Below are positions 23,391 through 32,368 of a stretch of DNA of 64,000 bases, in pieces (within the stretch, counting starts at the first letter, position 1; the number at the start of each line of letters is the position of its first letter). A model generated the notes under the pieces. That model searched no databases and had not been told where the DNA came from. It was given only the letters and a program-made list of their open reading frames with translations. This DNA comes from Verrucomicrobiota bacterium (GTDB lineage Bacteria; Verrucomicrobiota; Verrucomicrobiia; Limisphaerales; JACRJZ01), in contig JACRJZ010000059.1 in NCBI GenBank assembly GCA_016219875.1, positions 1-64,000 of the forward strand, in the 5' to 3' direction. A program made the translations under genes and the position numbers.

Positions 23391-24872
23391 ATGGGCAAGC
23401 CGACTGGCTTTCTTGAGTATTTGCGCGAACTCCCGCTGGATCGTCCGGCGTTGGAGCGCCTTCGCGATTGGAACGAATTCCACCTCCACATGGAGGAGAA
23501 GAAGCTGCGCGAGCAGGGCGCGCGCTGCATGGATTGCGGCACGCCGTTCTGCCACACCGGCCGGCTGTTCAGCGGCATGGCCTCGGGCTGCCCGATCAAC
23601 AACCTGATTCCGGAGTGGAACGACCTCATCTATCGCGGCCTCTGGCGCGAGGCGCTCGACCGGCTGCACAAGACGAACAATTTTCCCGACTTCACCGGCC
23701 GGGTCTGTCCCGCGCCGTGTGAAGGTTCCTGCGTGCTGGGCATCAACGCGCCGCCCGTCACGATCAAGAACATCGAGTTGGAGATCATCGACCGGGGCTT
23801 CAAGGAAGGCTGGGTTACGGCGGAGCCGCCGCCGACCCGCACGGACAAGAAGGTGGCCGTCGTCGGGTCCGGTCCGGCGGGCCTCTGCGCCGCCGCGCAA
23901 CTCAACAGGGCGGGCCACACCGTCACCGTTTTCGAGCGGGCCGACCGCATCGGCGGTCTGCTCATGTACGGCATCCCGAACATGAAGCTCGACAAGGCCA
24001 CGGTGCAGCGGCGGGTTGACCTCCTGACTCAGGAGGGAGTGAAGTTTGTGACCGGCACCGAGGTGGGGAAGAACTTCCCCGCAGAGAAACTTCTCAAGGA
24101 ATTCGATGCCACGGTCCTCTGCACCGGCGCGACCAAGCCGCGCGATCTGCCGGTCGAAGGCCGGCAACTGAAGGGAGTTCATTTTGCGATGGAGTTCCTC
24201 ACGGCCAACACCCAGTCGGTGCTGAACCGGAAGCCCGGGCCGGACTTCATCTCCGCCCAGGGCAAGGACGTGATCGTGATTGGCGGCGGCGACACGGGCA
24301 CGGATTGCGTCGGCACCTCGCTGCGGCACGGGTGCCAGAGCATCGTGCAACTGGAGATTTTGCCGAAGCCGCCGCTGGAACGCGCCGCCGACAATCCCTG
24401 GCCGGAGTGGCCCAAGATTTGGCGTCAGGATTACGGCCAAGAAGAGGCCCAGGCCAAGTTCGGCAGCGACCCGCGCATCTATCTCACGACCGCGAAGAAG
24501 TTCATCGCCGACGACCAAGGCGCGGTGAAGGGCGTCCACACCGTCCAGATCGAGTGGAAGAAAAATGAGAAGGGCCAGTTCGTGCCGCAGGAAGTGCCCG
24601 GCACGGACAAGGTCCTGCCCGCGCAACTCGTGCTGCTGGCGATGGGCTTCCTCGGCCCGGAGCAGCCGCTGCTGGAACAGATCGGCGTCGCGCGCGATGC
24701 CCGTTCCAACGCCAAAGCGGACTACGAGAAATACGTCACCAACGTCCAAGGGGTCTTCGCCGCGGGCGACTGCCGCCGTGGCCAGAGCCTGGTGGTCTGG
24801 GCCTTCAACGAGGGCCGCGGCGCCGCGCGCGAGTGCGACCGCTTCTTGATGGGACGGACGGATTTGCCGTAG
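23391..24872 (+). CDS. gltD: Glutamate synthase (NADPH) small subunit
   Basis: A 493-residue flavoprotein. The N-terminal Fe-S domain has C-x2-C-x3-P-x-C (CMDCGTPFC near 46-54) and a second Cys cluster (CPAPCEGSC, near 106-114). The FAD motif [15 protein letters not shown] (near 155-169) is followed by the NAD(P)H site [13 protein letters not shown]. It passes electrons from NADPH to the large subunit GltB to make glutamate from glutamine and 2-oxoglutarate. Length and all motifs fit the standard subunit. No gltB is in the window, so its partner lies elsewhere. The gene is flanked on both sides by repeat elements. Confidence 0.94.
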   Translation: MGKPTGFLEYLRELPLDRPALERLRDWNEFHLHMEEKKLREQGARCMDCGTPFCHTGRLFSGMASGCPINNLIPEWNDLIYRGLWREALDRLHKTNNFPDFTGRVCPAPCEGSCVLGINAPPVTIKNIELEIIDRGFKEGWVTAEPPPTRTDKKVAVVGSGPAGLCAAAQLNRAGHTVTVFERADRIGGLLMYGIPNMKLDKATVQRRVDLLTQEGVKFVTGTEVGKNFPAEKLLKEFDATVLCTGATKPRDLPVEGRQLKGVHFAMEFLTANTQSVLNRKPGPDFISAQGKDVIVIGGGDTGTDCVGTSLRHGCQSIVQLEILPKPPLERAADNPWPEWPKIWRQDYGQEEAQAKFGSDPRIYLTTAKKFIADDQGAVKGVHTVQIEWKKNEKGQFVPQEVPGTDKVLPAQLVLLAMGFLGPEQPLLEQIGVARDARSNAKADYEKYVTNVQGVFAAGDCRRGQSLVVWAFNEGRGAARECDRFLMGRTDLP

Positions 24873-24876
24873 CTCA

Positions 24877-25079
24877 GAGCGCGGCTGTGGTCGAAGACCC
24901 AGCCGCAGCACGCTCCAGAGGACGAAGCTCGGACAGGCTCCCACGCCCCGCGCCTGGGCTAGTCCGGCGGACACAGCCGCGCTCCGTTCCTTGGCAGGCT
25001 CAAATCTGCCGACTCTCAACTCTCAACCATTCACTCTCAACCCTCAGACAGAGCCTCCTCACGTCGGCTGCTACAGTTT
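24877..25079. repeat. Composite inverted-repeat element (partial copy of the 43151-43427 family)
   Basis: From AGAGCGCGGCTGTGG (24877) to CACAGCCGCGCTCC (about 24972-24985) it has terminal symmetry and a body (CCAGCCGCAGCACGCTCCAG) shared, in inverted orientation, with 43233-43365. It is followed by TTGAGAG-type units on the other strand (CTCTCAACTCTCAACC) and by CCTCCTCACGTCGGCTGCTACAG (25055-25076), the right end of the larger element. The left outer arm is missing. Confidence 0.65.
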
Positions 25080-25145
25080 TGCATGAAGTCCGGCCGGCTG
25101 GAAATTCTCCGTGCCCTCCGCGGTCCGGCTGCCTAAAGTCCGGTC

Positions 25146-25988
25146 GTGGCAGACAACGCGCAGCCCGGTCAGCAGCCGGCCCGGCAGGGCCGGTCGGACG
25201 GGCCGTTTCTGCTGGGCCTCGCGACCATCGGTGTGCTCTACGTCGGGTTGATCGTAGCCATGGTCGTGGCGGATGCCGCCTTCACGACCCCGCGCAATCT
25301 CTGGCAAACGCTGGGCAGCCCGGAAATCCGCTACGCCATCAAACTCAGCCTCATCTCGTGCAGCATCACGGCGATCCTCTCGCTGTGGGTCGCCGTGCCG
25401 ACGGGTTATCTGATGTCGCGGAACAAGTTTCCCGGCAAGGGCCTCGTCGATGCGGTCCTCGACATTCCGATTGTGCTGCCGCCGCTGATCGTGGGGCTGA
25501 GCCTGCTGATCTTGTTTCAGACGCCGCCGGGACGGGCCATCCAAAAAGTAGTGCCCATCACTTACGCCATCCCCAGCGTGATCCTGGCGCAGTTTGCCGT
25601 GGCGTGCGCGTTTGCCGTGCGGACCATGCGGGTGACGTTCGACCAGATTTCGCCGCGCAGCGAGCAGGTGGCGCTCACGCTGGGGTGCAACCGCAGTCAG
25701 GCCTTCTGGCTGGTCGCGCTGCCGGAGGCGCGGCGCGGGATGCTCACCGCCGTCACGCTGGCTTGGGCGCGGTCGCTGGGCGAGTTCGGGCCGATTCTTG
25801 TTTTCTCCGGCGCCACGCGGATGCGCACGGAGGTGCTCTCCACGTCAGTCTTTCTAGAACTCAGCATCGGCAACCTGCAAGCCGCCGTGGCGGTGTCGCT
25901 GCTGATGATCCTCGCCGCCGTGATCGTGTTGCTCCTGGTCCGCTTCTTCGGCTCGGAGCCGGCGTTCGGAAAGGGCATGGAGCCGTGA
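25146..25988 (+). CDS. modB: Molybdate/tungstate (or sulfate) ABC transporter permease
   Basis: A 280-residue permease read from GTG 25146, with six TM segments and the binding-protein-dependent transport signature EARRGMLTAVTLAWARSLGEFGPILVFSG (about 195-223). The EAA loop form E.A..LG......W.VALP.A is the ModB/CysW type. The ATPase starts on its stop codon (GTGA), and a MoeB-like gene follows, so molybdate or tungstate uptake for molybdenum-cofactor use is the best guess. No periplasmic binding protein gene is present in the cluster, which is unusual. Confidence 0.82.
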   Translation: MADNAQPGQQPARQGRSDGPFLLGLATIGVLYVGLIVAMVVADAAFTTPRNLWQTLGSPEIRYAIKLSLISCSITAILSLWVAVPTGYLMSRNKFPGKGLVDAVLDIPIVLPPLIVGLSLLILFQTPPGRAIQKVVPITYAIPSVILAQFAVACAFAVRTMRVTFDQISPRSEQVALTLGCNRSQAFWLVALPEARRGMLTAVTLAWARSLGEFGPILVFSGATRMRTEVLSTSVFLELSIGNLQAAVAVSLLMILAAVIVLLLVRFFGSEPAFGKGMEP

Positions 25989-26659
25989 TCCAGGTCGAAA
26001 ACCTTTCCGTGCGGGCCGGGGCATTTGCCTTGAGCGGTGTCCGTTTTGAAATTCCCAATGGCCACTACGCCGTGCTCATGGGCAAGACCGGCTCCGGGAA
26101 GACGACCCTCCTGGAAGCCATCTGCGGGCTGAAGCCGATCATGGCCGGCGCCATTGCGTTGGCGGGACGCGACGTGACCCGCCTCACGCCCGGCGAGCGC
26201 GGCATCGGCTACGTGCCGCAAGACCGCGCGCTCTTCCAGACGATGACTGTGCGGGAGAACCTCGCTTTCGCACTGCACATCCGCCGCTGGCCGCGCGCCG
26301 ACATCGACCGCCGCGTGGCGGAACTGGCGAAGTTGCTGGGTCTGGATGGCCTCCTGGACCGCAAGCCGAACGGGCTGAGCGGCGGAGAAGCGCAGCGCGT
26401 GGCGTTGGGCCGGGCGTTGGCGTCACGGCCTGGCATCCTCTGTCTGGATGAGCCGCTCAGCGCGCTGGACGATGACACGCGTGAGGAGATGTATGCTTTG
26501 CTCGACTCAGTGCGGCGTTACACCGGCGTCACCACGCTCCACGTCACGCATCACCTGGGCGAAGCGGAACGGCTCGCGGACGTGATCTTCGTGCTGAAGG
26601 ACGGGCGGATCGAACCGAGGCCGGGTCGCAAAGCGATTTCACCGCAGGCTTCACCATGA
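25985..26659 (+). CDS. modC: ABC transporter ATPase for molybdate/tungstate-type uptake
   Basis: A 224-residue ATPase from GTG 25985, overlapping the permease stop. Walker A GKTGSGKTT (about 35-43), Q loop VPQDRALF, signature LSGGEAQRVALGRAL, Walker B CLDEPLSALDD and the His switch VTHHLGEAERLAD are all intact. It has only the nucleotide-binding domain, without the C-terminal molybdate-binding (TOBE) domain of classical ModC, so sulfate or tungstate specificity cannot be excluded. It powers the preceding permease from the cytoplasmic side. The downstream start (ATG 26656) overlaps its stop. Confidence 0.85.
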   Translation: MIQVENLSVRAGAFALSGVRFEIPNGHYAVLMGKTGSGKTTLLEAICGLKPIMAGAIALAGRDVTRLTPGERGIGYVPQDRALFQTMTVRENLAFALHIRRWPRADIDRRVAELAKLLGLDGLLDRKPNGLSGGEAQRVALGRALASRPGILCLDEPLSALDDDTREEMYALLDSVRRYTGVTTLHVTHHLGEAERLADVIFVLKDGRIEPRPGRKAISPQASP

Positions 26660-27402
26660 GCGCCGCCCTGACCGACTTCGAGCGCAGCCGCTATGAGTGG
26701 CAAATCTGGGTGCCTGGTTTCGGCGAAGCGGGCCAGCGGAAACTCAAGTCCTCCTCAGTGCTGGTTTCCCGCGTGGGCGGCGTGGGCGGAGCCGTGGCGT
26801 ATCAATTGGCCGCGGCGGGCGTGGGCCGGCTTGTGCTGGCGCACGCCGGCAACCTCAAGCCCGGCGACCTCAACCGCCAACTTCTGATGACGCACGATTG
26901 GCTCGGCCAACCGCGCGTCGAATGCGCCGCGCGCCGGTTGCGCGAGCTGAACCCGTTGATCGAGATCGAAGCCGTGGCCGAGAACGTCACACCAGCCAAC
27001 GCTGCCCGGCTGGTTGGGCGCGTGGATTTGGTGGTCGATTGCGCGCCGCTGTTCGAAGAGCGCTACGCGATGAACCGTGAAGCCGTGCGCCAGCGCAAGC
27101 CGCTCGTCGAGTGCGCCATGTTCGATCTCGAAGCCCGGCTCACGACCATTCTGCCAGGCGCTACGCCGTGTCTTGCGTGCCTCTATCCCGAGACGCCGCC
27201 GGACTGGAAGCGGCAGTTTCCCGTGTTCGGCGCGGTGTCCGGGAGCGTCGGCTGCATGGGGGCGATGGAGGCGATCAAGGTCCTCGCGGACCTGGGCGAA
27301 CCGTTGGCGGGAAAACTCCTCACGTTCGACTTGCGGAACAACTGCTTCAGGACGCTGCGGGTGAAGCGTGATCCGCAATGTCCGGTTTGCGGGGGAACGT
27401 GA
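26656..27402 (+). CDS. MoeB/ThiF-family E1-like adenylyltransferase
   Basis: A 248-residue protein with the Rossmann-type nucleotide loop SRVGGVGGAVAYQLAAAGVG (about 35-54), an Arg/Asn-containing GDLNRQLL, the metal-binding Cys pairs CLAC and CPVCGG, and the active-site region PGATPC. This is the MoeB/ThiF fold that adenylates the C-terminal Gly of small sulfur carriers (MoaD/ThiS). Overlapping the last gene of a molybdate-type ABC operon, it probably serves molybdopterin synthesis. It lacks the C-terminal rhodanese domain of MoeZ-like proteins. Confidence 0.82.
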   Translation: MSAALTDFERSRYEWQIWVPGFGEAGQRKLKSSSVLVSRVGGVGGAVAYQLAAAGVGRLVLAHAGNLKPGDLNRQLLMTHDWLGQPRVECAARRLRELNPLIEIEAVAENVTPANAARLVGRVDLVVDCAPLFEERYAMNREAVRQRKPLVECAMFDLEARLTTILPGATPCLACLYPETPPDWKRQFPVFGAVSGSVGCMGAMEAIKVLADLGEPLAGKLLTFDLRNNCFRTLRVKRDPQCPVCGGT

Positions 27403-27460
27403 CGACGCCGTGGAGATCGGAACTCGCCTCGGAATTTGATGGGGGATTCCTCGTCGTCTC

Positions 27461-27548
27461 GTAGCAGCCGAGGTGACGAGGCTCAAATATCACGGTTGTC
27501 AGCGCGGAGTGGCGGAGAAAGTCAGAGCCTCCTTACGTCGGCGGCTAC
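27461..27548. repeat. Inverted repeat element of the ACGTGAGGAG family
   Basis: Arms 27461-27484 and 27525-27548 are reverse complements at 20 of 24 positions (GTAGC(A/C)GCCGA...GAGGCTC). The same end sequence occurs at 25055-25076 and at both ends of 43151-43427. It lies between the MoeB-like gene and the convergent propeller gene. Confidence 0.7.
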
Positions 27549-27563
27549 TTCTCAAAAAGACTC

Positions 27564-30347
27564 TCACTCGAAACAGACGAGGCGTCCGTTGCGCGTCGAG
27601 ACATAGAGCCGTCCGTTGGCCACGGCCAGGCCGTCATGCACCGGCGGTGAATCCAAGCGCAGGCTCCGGTCGCCCACTTTCAACTCGCCGTTCCGCGCCG
27701 CGCTTACCACGGTGGCGCCGGCCAGCACGAGCGCGACGTCGTTCGTGGTTCCAATGTGAACTTTGGTCTGATCGAACGCGGCGGGCTGCTTGGTTTCGAC
27801 GCTCTTGTTTTGGCGAACGCCGTAGCTCCACAAGCCGCGCGGCACTTCGAGTCCGGGCGTCTGATACTCTGCGCTGGCGAGGTGGAGTTTGTAGTGGCCA
27901 TTGCGCGGATCGAACTGCCAGCGGGACATGGCGACGGCGTCGCCGTCTTTCACCAGCATGTCCACCGGCTCGAAGTCGAGGCCCACTTTCTTCTTGTTCG
28001 GCAGCAGCGGGCTGTACCAGTTCGTCATGGTGAGATCGTGGATGTTCTTTTCCCAAACCAAGGCGCCGGTGCGGGCCTGGAGCGCCACGAGTTGCAGGCC
28101 GCCGTCGGACATCGGATGCCGGCCCGCCGCGAGATAGGCCACGCCGTGGTCCACCAGCACGCTGCCGGGCACGGGCCAGAGCGATTCCATCTGGCCATAC
28201 GCCATGATGCGGGCTTCGCGCGGCGCGGCGCGGAACCGCCAGACCATCTCGCCGTTGTCGGCGCTCAGGCAATAGACCCAGCCGTCGTGCGCGCCGAACA
28301 AACACAGGCCGTCCTGAATCGTGGGCGGGGTGTCGATGCGTCCGCCGGCGACGAACGTCCACCGCTGCGCGCCACTCCGGTCGTCGAGCGCCAGCACGCG
28401 ATGCTCATCCGGCAACGCCACGAAGACCTTGCCGGCGGCGATGACCGGGGCCGTGACCAGGCCGGGCGTGAACGGGTTCCCGCTCCAGTCGTTTTCCGGA
28501 AGCGTTTTCGGCGCGCGGCCCACCGCCACCGACCAGGCCTCTTTCAAGCCGGCGGCCAACGATGACGGCGTGCTGCCGCTGCGCCACACATCGTGGCGAT
28601 AGATCGGCCATTCCTCGATGGACCCTTGCGCCACCGACACCGGACCCAGGCGTCCGTAGGCCGGGCCTTTCTCCAAGCGCGGCGTCGCGCCCAGTCCTGG
28701 ACGGGTTTCGGTGGAAGTCAGTCCCATGTAGCCGCGCAGCATGGGGAAGCACTCGCACTGGACGGGGAAGGTGTTCAGCAAGCCGTTGGCCGGGATGAAG
28801 GGCAGGCGGCAGGCGCCGCGGAACATGCGGGCGCGGGTGCGCGAACCGGTGTCCAGGTCCGTGAACTCGCACTCCGGCGCGATGAAGTAGTTCTCCGTGG
28901 CCACCGGCGACGCGCAATGCTTGCCGCGGCTGCCGAGGGACCGCTTCTGTTTCCCGGTCTGGGGATCGAAAGCCACGACGGTGTTCTTCTCCATCTGCAG
29001 CCAGACCAAGCCGCGCGCGAAGAAGGCGCGGGCCTCCTTGTTGTGCGTCATGTCGGGCACGTACTTCTTCGCCCACAAGAGCCGTCCATCCTTGCCAGAA
29101 TAAGCCTGCACGCCACACCCCTCGCCGTCATCGCGATAGGTGGGCGTCTCCAGCACGAGCACGCCTTCGTGAAACGTGCAGGTCGTGGCGGGCGCGGCAG
29201 CGGCGTCTTCCGTGCGCCAGCGCGTCTGGCCAGTGGCGAGGTCCAGGCCGACGATCAGATTGCTCGCAAGGCAGAACACGGTGCCATCCCCGGCGACGAT
29301 ACGTTCCGCGGTCACCGGAGCCGACCACAACGCCGCCTGGCTGGCGGCCCCGAACGCACGCACCTGGTTGCTTTCGCAGAGGACGAGCGTGCTGCCCTCA
29401 AGGAGAAGTTCCCGCGGGTTCTTGACCGGCCCGAAGTCGGCCACCGTGTCGCCGGTCGCGGCGTCGAGCGCCAGCAGCCGGTTCGTCGTCGCGAGGTAAA
29501 GGCGGTCTGCGATGACCACCGGCTTCACCTTCGTGAGCCGCGTGCCGAGTTTCGTCTTTGGCTTGAGGAACTCCGGCACATCGGCGCCCACTTCGCGAAA
29601 CGTGGCGGCCTTGACGGGCTTGGACCAAAGCAGTGCGCCGTTGAAAGCGTCGCGGGCCGCCAGGCTCTCTTCGGTGAGATAGAAGTTCCGCCCGCGCGCA
29701 GAAACCAGGAAATGATCGTAGTACCACCGCTTGCCGCCGGCGTCCTGGGCCGGCCCGCCGACCCAGCGCAAGCCCACCGGCACGCCCACCGCGGCGTCCT
29801 GAGACACCATGTTGCCATCCGCGCCGTGCCGCCAATGGGTCCACTCGTCGAAGTCCGCGGGCCAGGGCTTGCGCCACGAAGTCCACGCGCCGTCGCGCTG
29901 GATCCACACCACGCCGTTGGGCGCGAGCACGCGCCGGAGTTCTGCCGGCGGGACGCCGTCGGGGTTTTCAGCGACGACGACATTGACGAGGTCGTCCGCG
30001 TACGGCAGCCACGGCGCGCTCCATTGTTCCAGTGAAACGAGTCCGTAAAGGCCGCGCGCGAGCAGAGTCTGGCGGGCGGACTTCACTTTGTTGGCGTCAG
30101 GCTCCAGTCCGTGAACGACCAGCCGGCCTTTCTCCGCGAACCGCGCCGACAGCGTGCCGTCCCCGCACCCCACGTGAACACAAACGCCGGATGCAGCTTG
30201 GACGGAGCGAACAACTTCGTCCAGCGAGGCGGCGGGCGCGGCGCCGAACAAAGCTGACGACAACGCCAGGCCCGCGCCCAGAAGCAAAGCGGAGGCAAGG
30301 CAACCGCGTCGAACGTGGAGCACAAATGCAGTAACGGCAGAGTTCAT
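27564..30347 (-). CDS. Exported fusion of a class I SAM-methyltransferase-like domain and a PQQ-type beta-propeller
   Basis: A 927-residue protein from ATG 30347. A hydrophobic signal-like segment (CLASALLLGAGLALSSALFG) is followed by a methyltransferase-like region (about 45-170) with motif I VCVHVGCGDGTLSARFA and the post-I acid HGLEPDANK. The rest (about 190-927) is an eight-bladed PQQ/quinoprotein-type propeller with blade signatures such as LLALDAATGDTVADF, IVGLDLATGQTRWRT and VYCLSADNGEMVWRF. It has the layout of proteins found in Planctomycetes and Verrucomicrobia. A methyltransferase fold outside the cytoplasm cannot use SAM normally, so that domain may be non-catalytic. Not a canonical PQQ dehydrogenase. 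Confidence 0.8.
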   Translation of the reverse strand: MNSAVTAFVLHVRRGCLASALLLGAGLALSSALFGAAPAASLDEVVRSVQAASGVCVHVGCGDGTLSARFAEKGRLVVHGLEPDANKVKSARQTLLARGLYGLVSLEQWSAPWLPYADDLVNVVVAENPDGVPPAELRRVLAPNGVVWIQRDGAWTSWRKPWPADFDEWTHWRHGADGNMVSQDAAVGVPVGLRWVGGPAQDAGGKRWYYDHFLVSARGRNFYLTEESLAARDAFNGALLWSKPVKAATFREVGADVPEFLKPKTKLGTRLTKVKPVVIADRLYLATTNRLLALDAATGDTVADFGPVKNPRELLLEGSTLVLCESNQVRAFGAASQAALWSAPVTAERIVAGDGTVFCLASNLIVGLDLATGQTRWRTEDAAAAPATTCTFHEGVLVLETPTYRDDGEGCGVQAYSGKDGRLLWAKKYVPDMTHNKEARAFFARGLVWLQMEKNTVVAFDPQTGKQKRSLGSRGKHCASPVATENYFIAPECEFTDLDTGSRTRARMFRGACRLPFIPANGLLNTFPVQCECFPMLRGYMGLTSTETRPGLGATPRLEKGPAYGRLGPVSVAQGSIEEWPIYRHDVWRSGSTPSSLAAGLKEAWSVAVGRAPKTLPENDWSGNPFTPGLVTAPVIAAGKVFVALPDEHRVLALDDRSGAQRWTFVAGGRIDTPPTIQDGLCLFGAHDGWVYCLSADNGEMVWRFRAAPREARIMAYGQMESLWPVPGSVLVDHGVAYLAAGRHPMSDGGLQLVALQARTGALVWEKNIHDLTMTNWYSPLLPNKKKVGLDFEPVDMLVKDGDAVAMSRWQFDPRNGHYKLHLASAEYQTPGLEVPRGLWSYGVRQNKSVETKQPAAFDQTKVHIGTTNDVALVLAGATVVSAARNGELKVGDRSLRLDSPPVHDGLAVANGRLYVSTRNGRLVCFE

Positions 30348-30464
30348 GGCGCGGAGTGTAGGGGGCGACTGGGCGGTTGCCAAGCAGGTCGGTAGCAATT
30401 CTCACGAGCCTGGAGCGCGGCGGTGTCGTCTCAACCAACCGCAGCGGCCTGGAACGGTTTGGAG

Positions 30465-30565
30465 CCTCAGGACTTCTGACCCCGTGGAAACTACTTGGCC
30501 CGCCCGGTGAGGGCACCGGGCCTACAGGGTCGCGCAGAGCGGTAGGCCGGGTCCCCAGACCCGGC
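30465..30565 (+). repeat. Two-hairpin repeat, copy 1 (CCCGGTGAGGGCACCGGG type)
   Basis: CCCGGTGAGGGCACCGGG followed after about 25 bases by TAGGCCGGGTCCCCAGACCCGG, with GACCCCGTGGAAA before. A second copy in the same orientation at 58182-58287 is almost identical over about 100 bases. It lies in the 427-base gap between 30348 and 30774, which otherwise holds only the next element. Confidence 0.8.
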
Positions 30566-30675
30566 GATTGAGGACCAGCCAGATTCCACGCGGCCTCAAC
30601 TCCCAGGCGCGGGACCAGGAGTTCTGAGACTTGGAGCGGCTCCCGACCGGAAGTGCGGCCTGACCAGAAGCTTGG

Positions 30676-30758
30676 CCCCTTCCGTTCCTCCCTGAATCCG
30701 ATGGAGGAAGTACTCGCGATCGGCTGGGCCGTGCCCATCGGATTCAGGAAGGAAGGGG
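30676..30758. repeat. Inverted repeat element, copy 1 (CCATCGGATTCAGGGAGGAA type)
   Basis: Arms 30676-30704 and 30734-30758 (CCCATCGGATTCAGGAAGG) are reverse complements with small gaps. Copy 2 is at 43019-43117. Both lie just outside a coding end, here 17 bases from the stop of the glucoamylase-like gene. Confidence 0.75.
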
Positions 30759-30774
30759 AGGGCCTGATCGCCTG

Positions 30775-32160
30775 CTACTTCGGGACCGCTTCGCTGAACC
30801 CAGCCTTCGCCATCGCCCGTTGGGCTTCCTCGTTCTTCATGAACGTGCGCCAGACAAAGCCGGTGCGCGCGTTCTCGGCCATGAGCAGCGTAATGCCGGC
30901 GTCGATGCCGATCACGTCCGGCGCGAACCAGCCCGTAGCCGGATTGAAAGCATCGACGAAGCCGAAGTGTTTCCACGCGCGTTCGCCGTAACGGTCCTGC
31001 AGGGTACGCAGACAGCGCAGGCATTCGCCCGGCAGAAACGGTAGCGATCCGCCGGCCGCGCACGGCACAAGGGTGCCGTCCAACGGTCCTTGGGCCGGCG
31101 GCCCGCCCCAGGCCACGTAACCCTTCGCAGAATCTGAAGCCGTGATGCCCCACACGTCGTTGCTGAAATGCGGAAATTTGTCGCGCAGGCTGAGGCAGAA
31201 CTGGCGATGCGCTTTCGTGGCTTTCACGGAGTTCTCGAAGTAATCGGTGTGGCAGTCGCGCCGGTCGCGGAAGTCGAACCACGCGTGCGAGAACTGGTGG
31301 ATAAAGAGCGGCGCGCGCGGGTTGATGTAGCGGAACCCGGCGTACTCGAACGGCGGGCGTTTCCAAGCGTGCCACGCTTCAGCCGGGATCGGATGCTGGT
31401 TCGCGCCGAGGGCCAGCAGGTAGAGCATCGAATGCTCACAGTAGGTGTCCCACCGGGCCTTCAGGAAACCGCTCTCCGGCTTCCAGCCGTGAAGCAGAAA
31501 CGGCCCGCCCTGCATCATCCAGCGCCAGTCCACGCGGTCGTAGATTTCGCCCGCCGAGCGGCGGATGTCCGCATCGGCGAAATGTTGCCGGCAAGTGAGC
31601 ACGCCGCAGAGCAATAGGGCGGTGTCGATGGAGGAAAGCTCGCATTTCCAGGCGCGCTCGCCGGTGCGCCAGTTCACGAAGTGGAAATAGAAGCCGTGCT
31701 CGTGCGGCAGCGTTTCCCGGAGGAACCGCAGCGTGGCGCGGGCGCGCTCGCGGGCCTGGCCTGGCTCCAGCCAGCGGCGTTGGTCTGCGATGCACAGCGC
31801 GGTCAAGCCGAAGCCGGTGGCGGCGATGCTGGCAATCTCGCGGGCGTCAGGCTCCGTGGCCCGACTGCGGTCCTTCACCAAGCCGGTGCGCGGGTCGGCG
31901 CATTCCCAAAAGAAGCGGAACGTGGTCCGCTCCAAGTCTTCGAGGAAGCGGTCATCGGCCGGCGTGAGCGGCAGGCCCGCCGGCGCGGCGGACGCGGAAC
32001 GCCAAAAGCCCGGCAGCCCGCCCAGCACAATGGGCAGCGCGGTTCCCAACCTCACCAGCGCCGCGCGCCGACTGAGAGTGGAACCCGCGTCGCGACCCAG
32101 CACCGGTGGAACGAGTCTTCCACCACGCTCGGCGCGCTGCGTTCGTTCAATGTTGCTCAT
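30775..32160 (-). CDS. Exported glucoamylase-like (GH144-type) glycoside hydrolase
   Basis: A 461-residue protein from ATG 32160. The twin-Arg-like leader SRRAALVRLGTALPIVLGGLPG sits at about 35-55. The (alpha/alpha)6 catalytic domain follows: LERTTFRFFWECADPRTGLVKDRS, SIAATGFGLTAL, GFYFHFVNWRTGER, SSIDTALLLCGVL and QFSHAWFDFRDRRD. These are the markers of the COG5368 glucoamylase-like family that includes endo-beta-1,2-glucanases (GH144). It probably acts on beta-glucans outside the cytoplasm. The codons near the start contain a GGTGGAA hairpin (32104-32123), so the exact start is uncertain. Substrate is inferred from family only. Confidence 0.78.
   Translation of the reverse strand: MSNIERTQRAERGGRLVPPVLGRDAGSTLSRRAALVRLGTALPIVLGGLPGFWRSASAAPAGLPLTPADDRFLEDLERTTFRFFWECADPRTGLVKDRSRATEPDAREIASIAATGFGLTALCIADQRRWLEPGQARERARATLRFLRETLPHEHGFYFHFVNWRTGERAWKCELSSIDTALLLCGVLTCRQHFADADIRRSAGEIYDRVDWRWMMQGGPFLLHGWKPESGFLKARWDTYCEHSMLYLLALGANQHPIPAEAWHAWKRPPFEYAGFRYINPRAPLFIHQFSHAWFDFRDRRDCHTDYFENSVKATKAHRQFCLSLRDKFPHFSNDVWGITASDSAKGYVAWGGPPAQGPLDGTLVPCAAGGSLPFLPGECLRCLRTLQDRYGERAWKHFGFVDAFNPATGWFAPDVIGIDAGITLLMAENARTGFVWRTFMKNEEAQRAMAKAGFSEAVPK
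32104..32123. repeat. Hairpin repeat in the leader of the GH144-like gene
   Basis: GGTGGAACGAGTCTTCCACC is a near-perfect 20-base palindrome in the codons between the chosen ATG and the twin-Arg-like signal. Confidence 0.6.
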
Positions 32161-32368
32161 TGGCTCACCGAAGGCCCTGACGGCCCGACGTTCGGGTTTC
32201 TCCGCCACTTGGTCCAGCACAGATTGACGCCTGGATCGGCTGGTCCCGCGCCCAACGCGACCGCCAAACGCCCCAGCCTCAAAAACCTTCATGCATAGGC
32301 GATGTTGCCCAGAATTGGTTGCCATTTGGACCTTGCCGGCACGGGCACGATTGGCTTGAATCCGGGCC

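Noticed and set aside
27564..30347. PQQ-dependent alcohol dehydrogenase
   Set aside because: The blades match, but the catalytic Asp/Ca site and the cytochrome domain are not seen, and the N-terminus is a methyltransferase fold.
32161..32368. Cobalamin riboswitch ahead of the corrinoid operon
   Set aside because: No B12-box-like sequence could be seen in the 208 bases upstream of the relic sensor gene.
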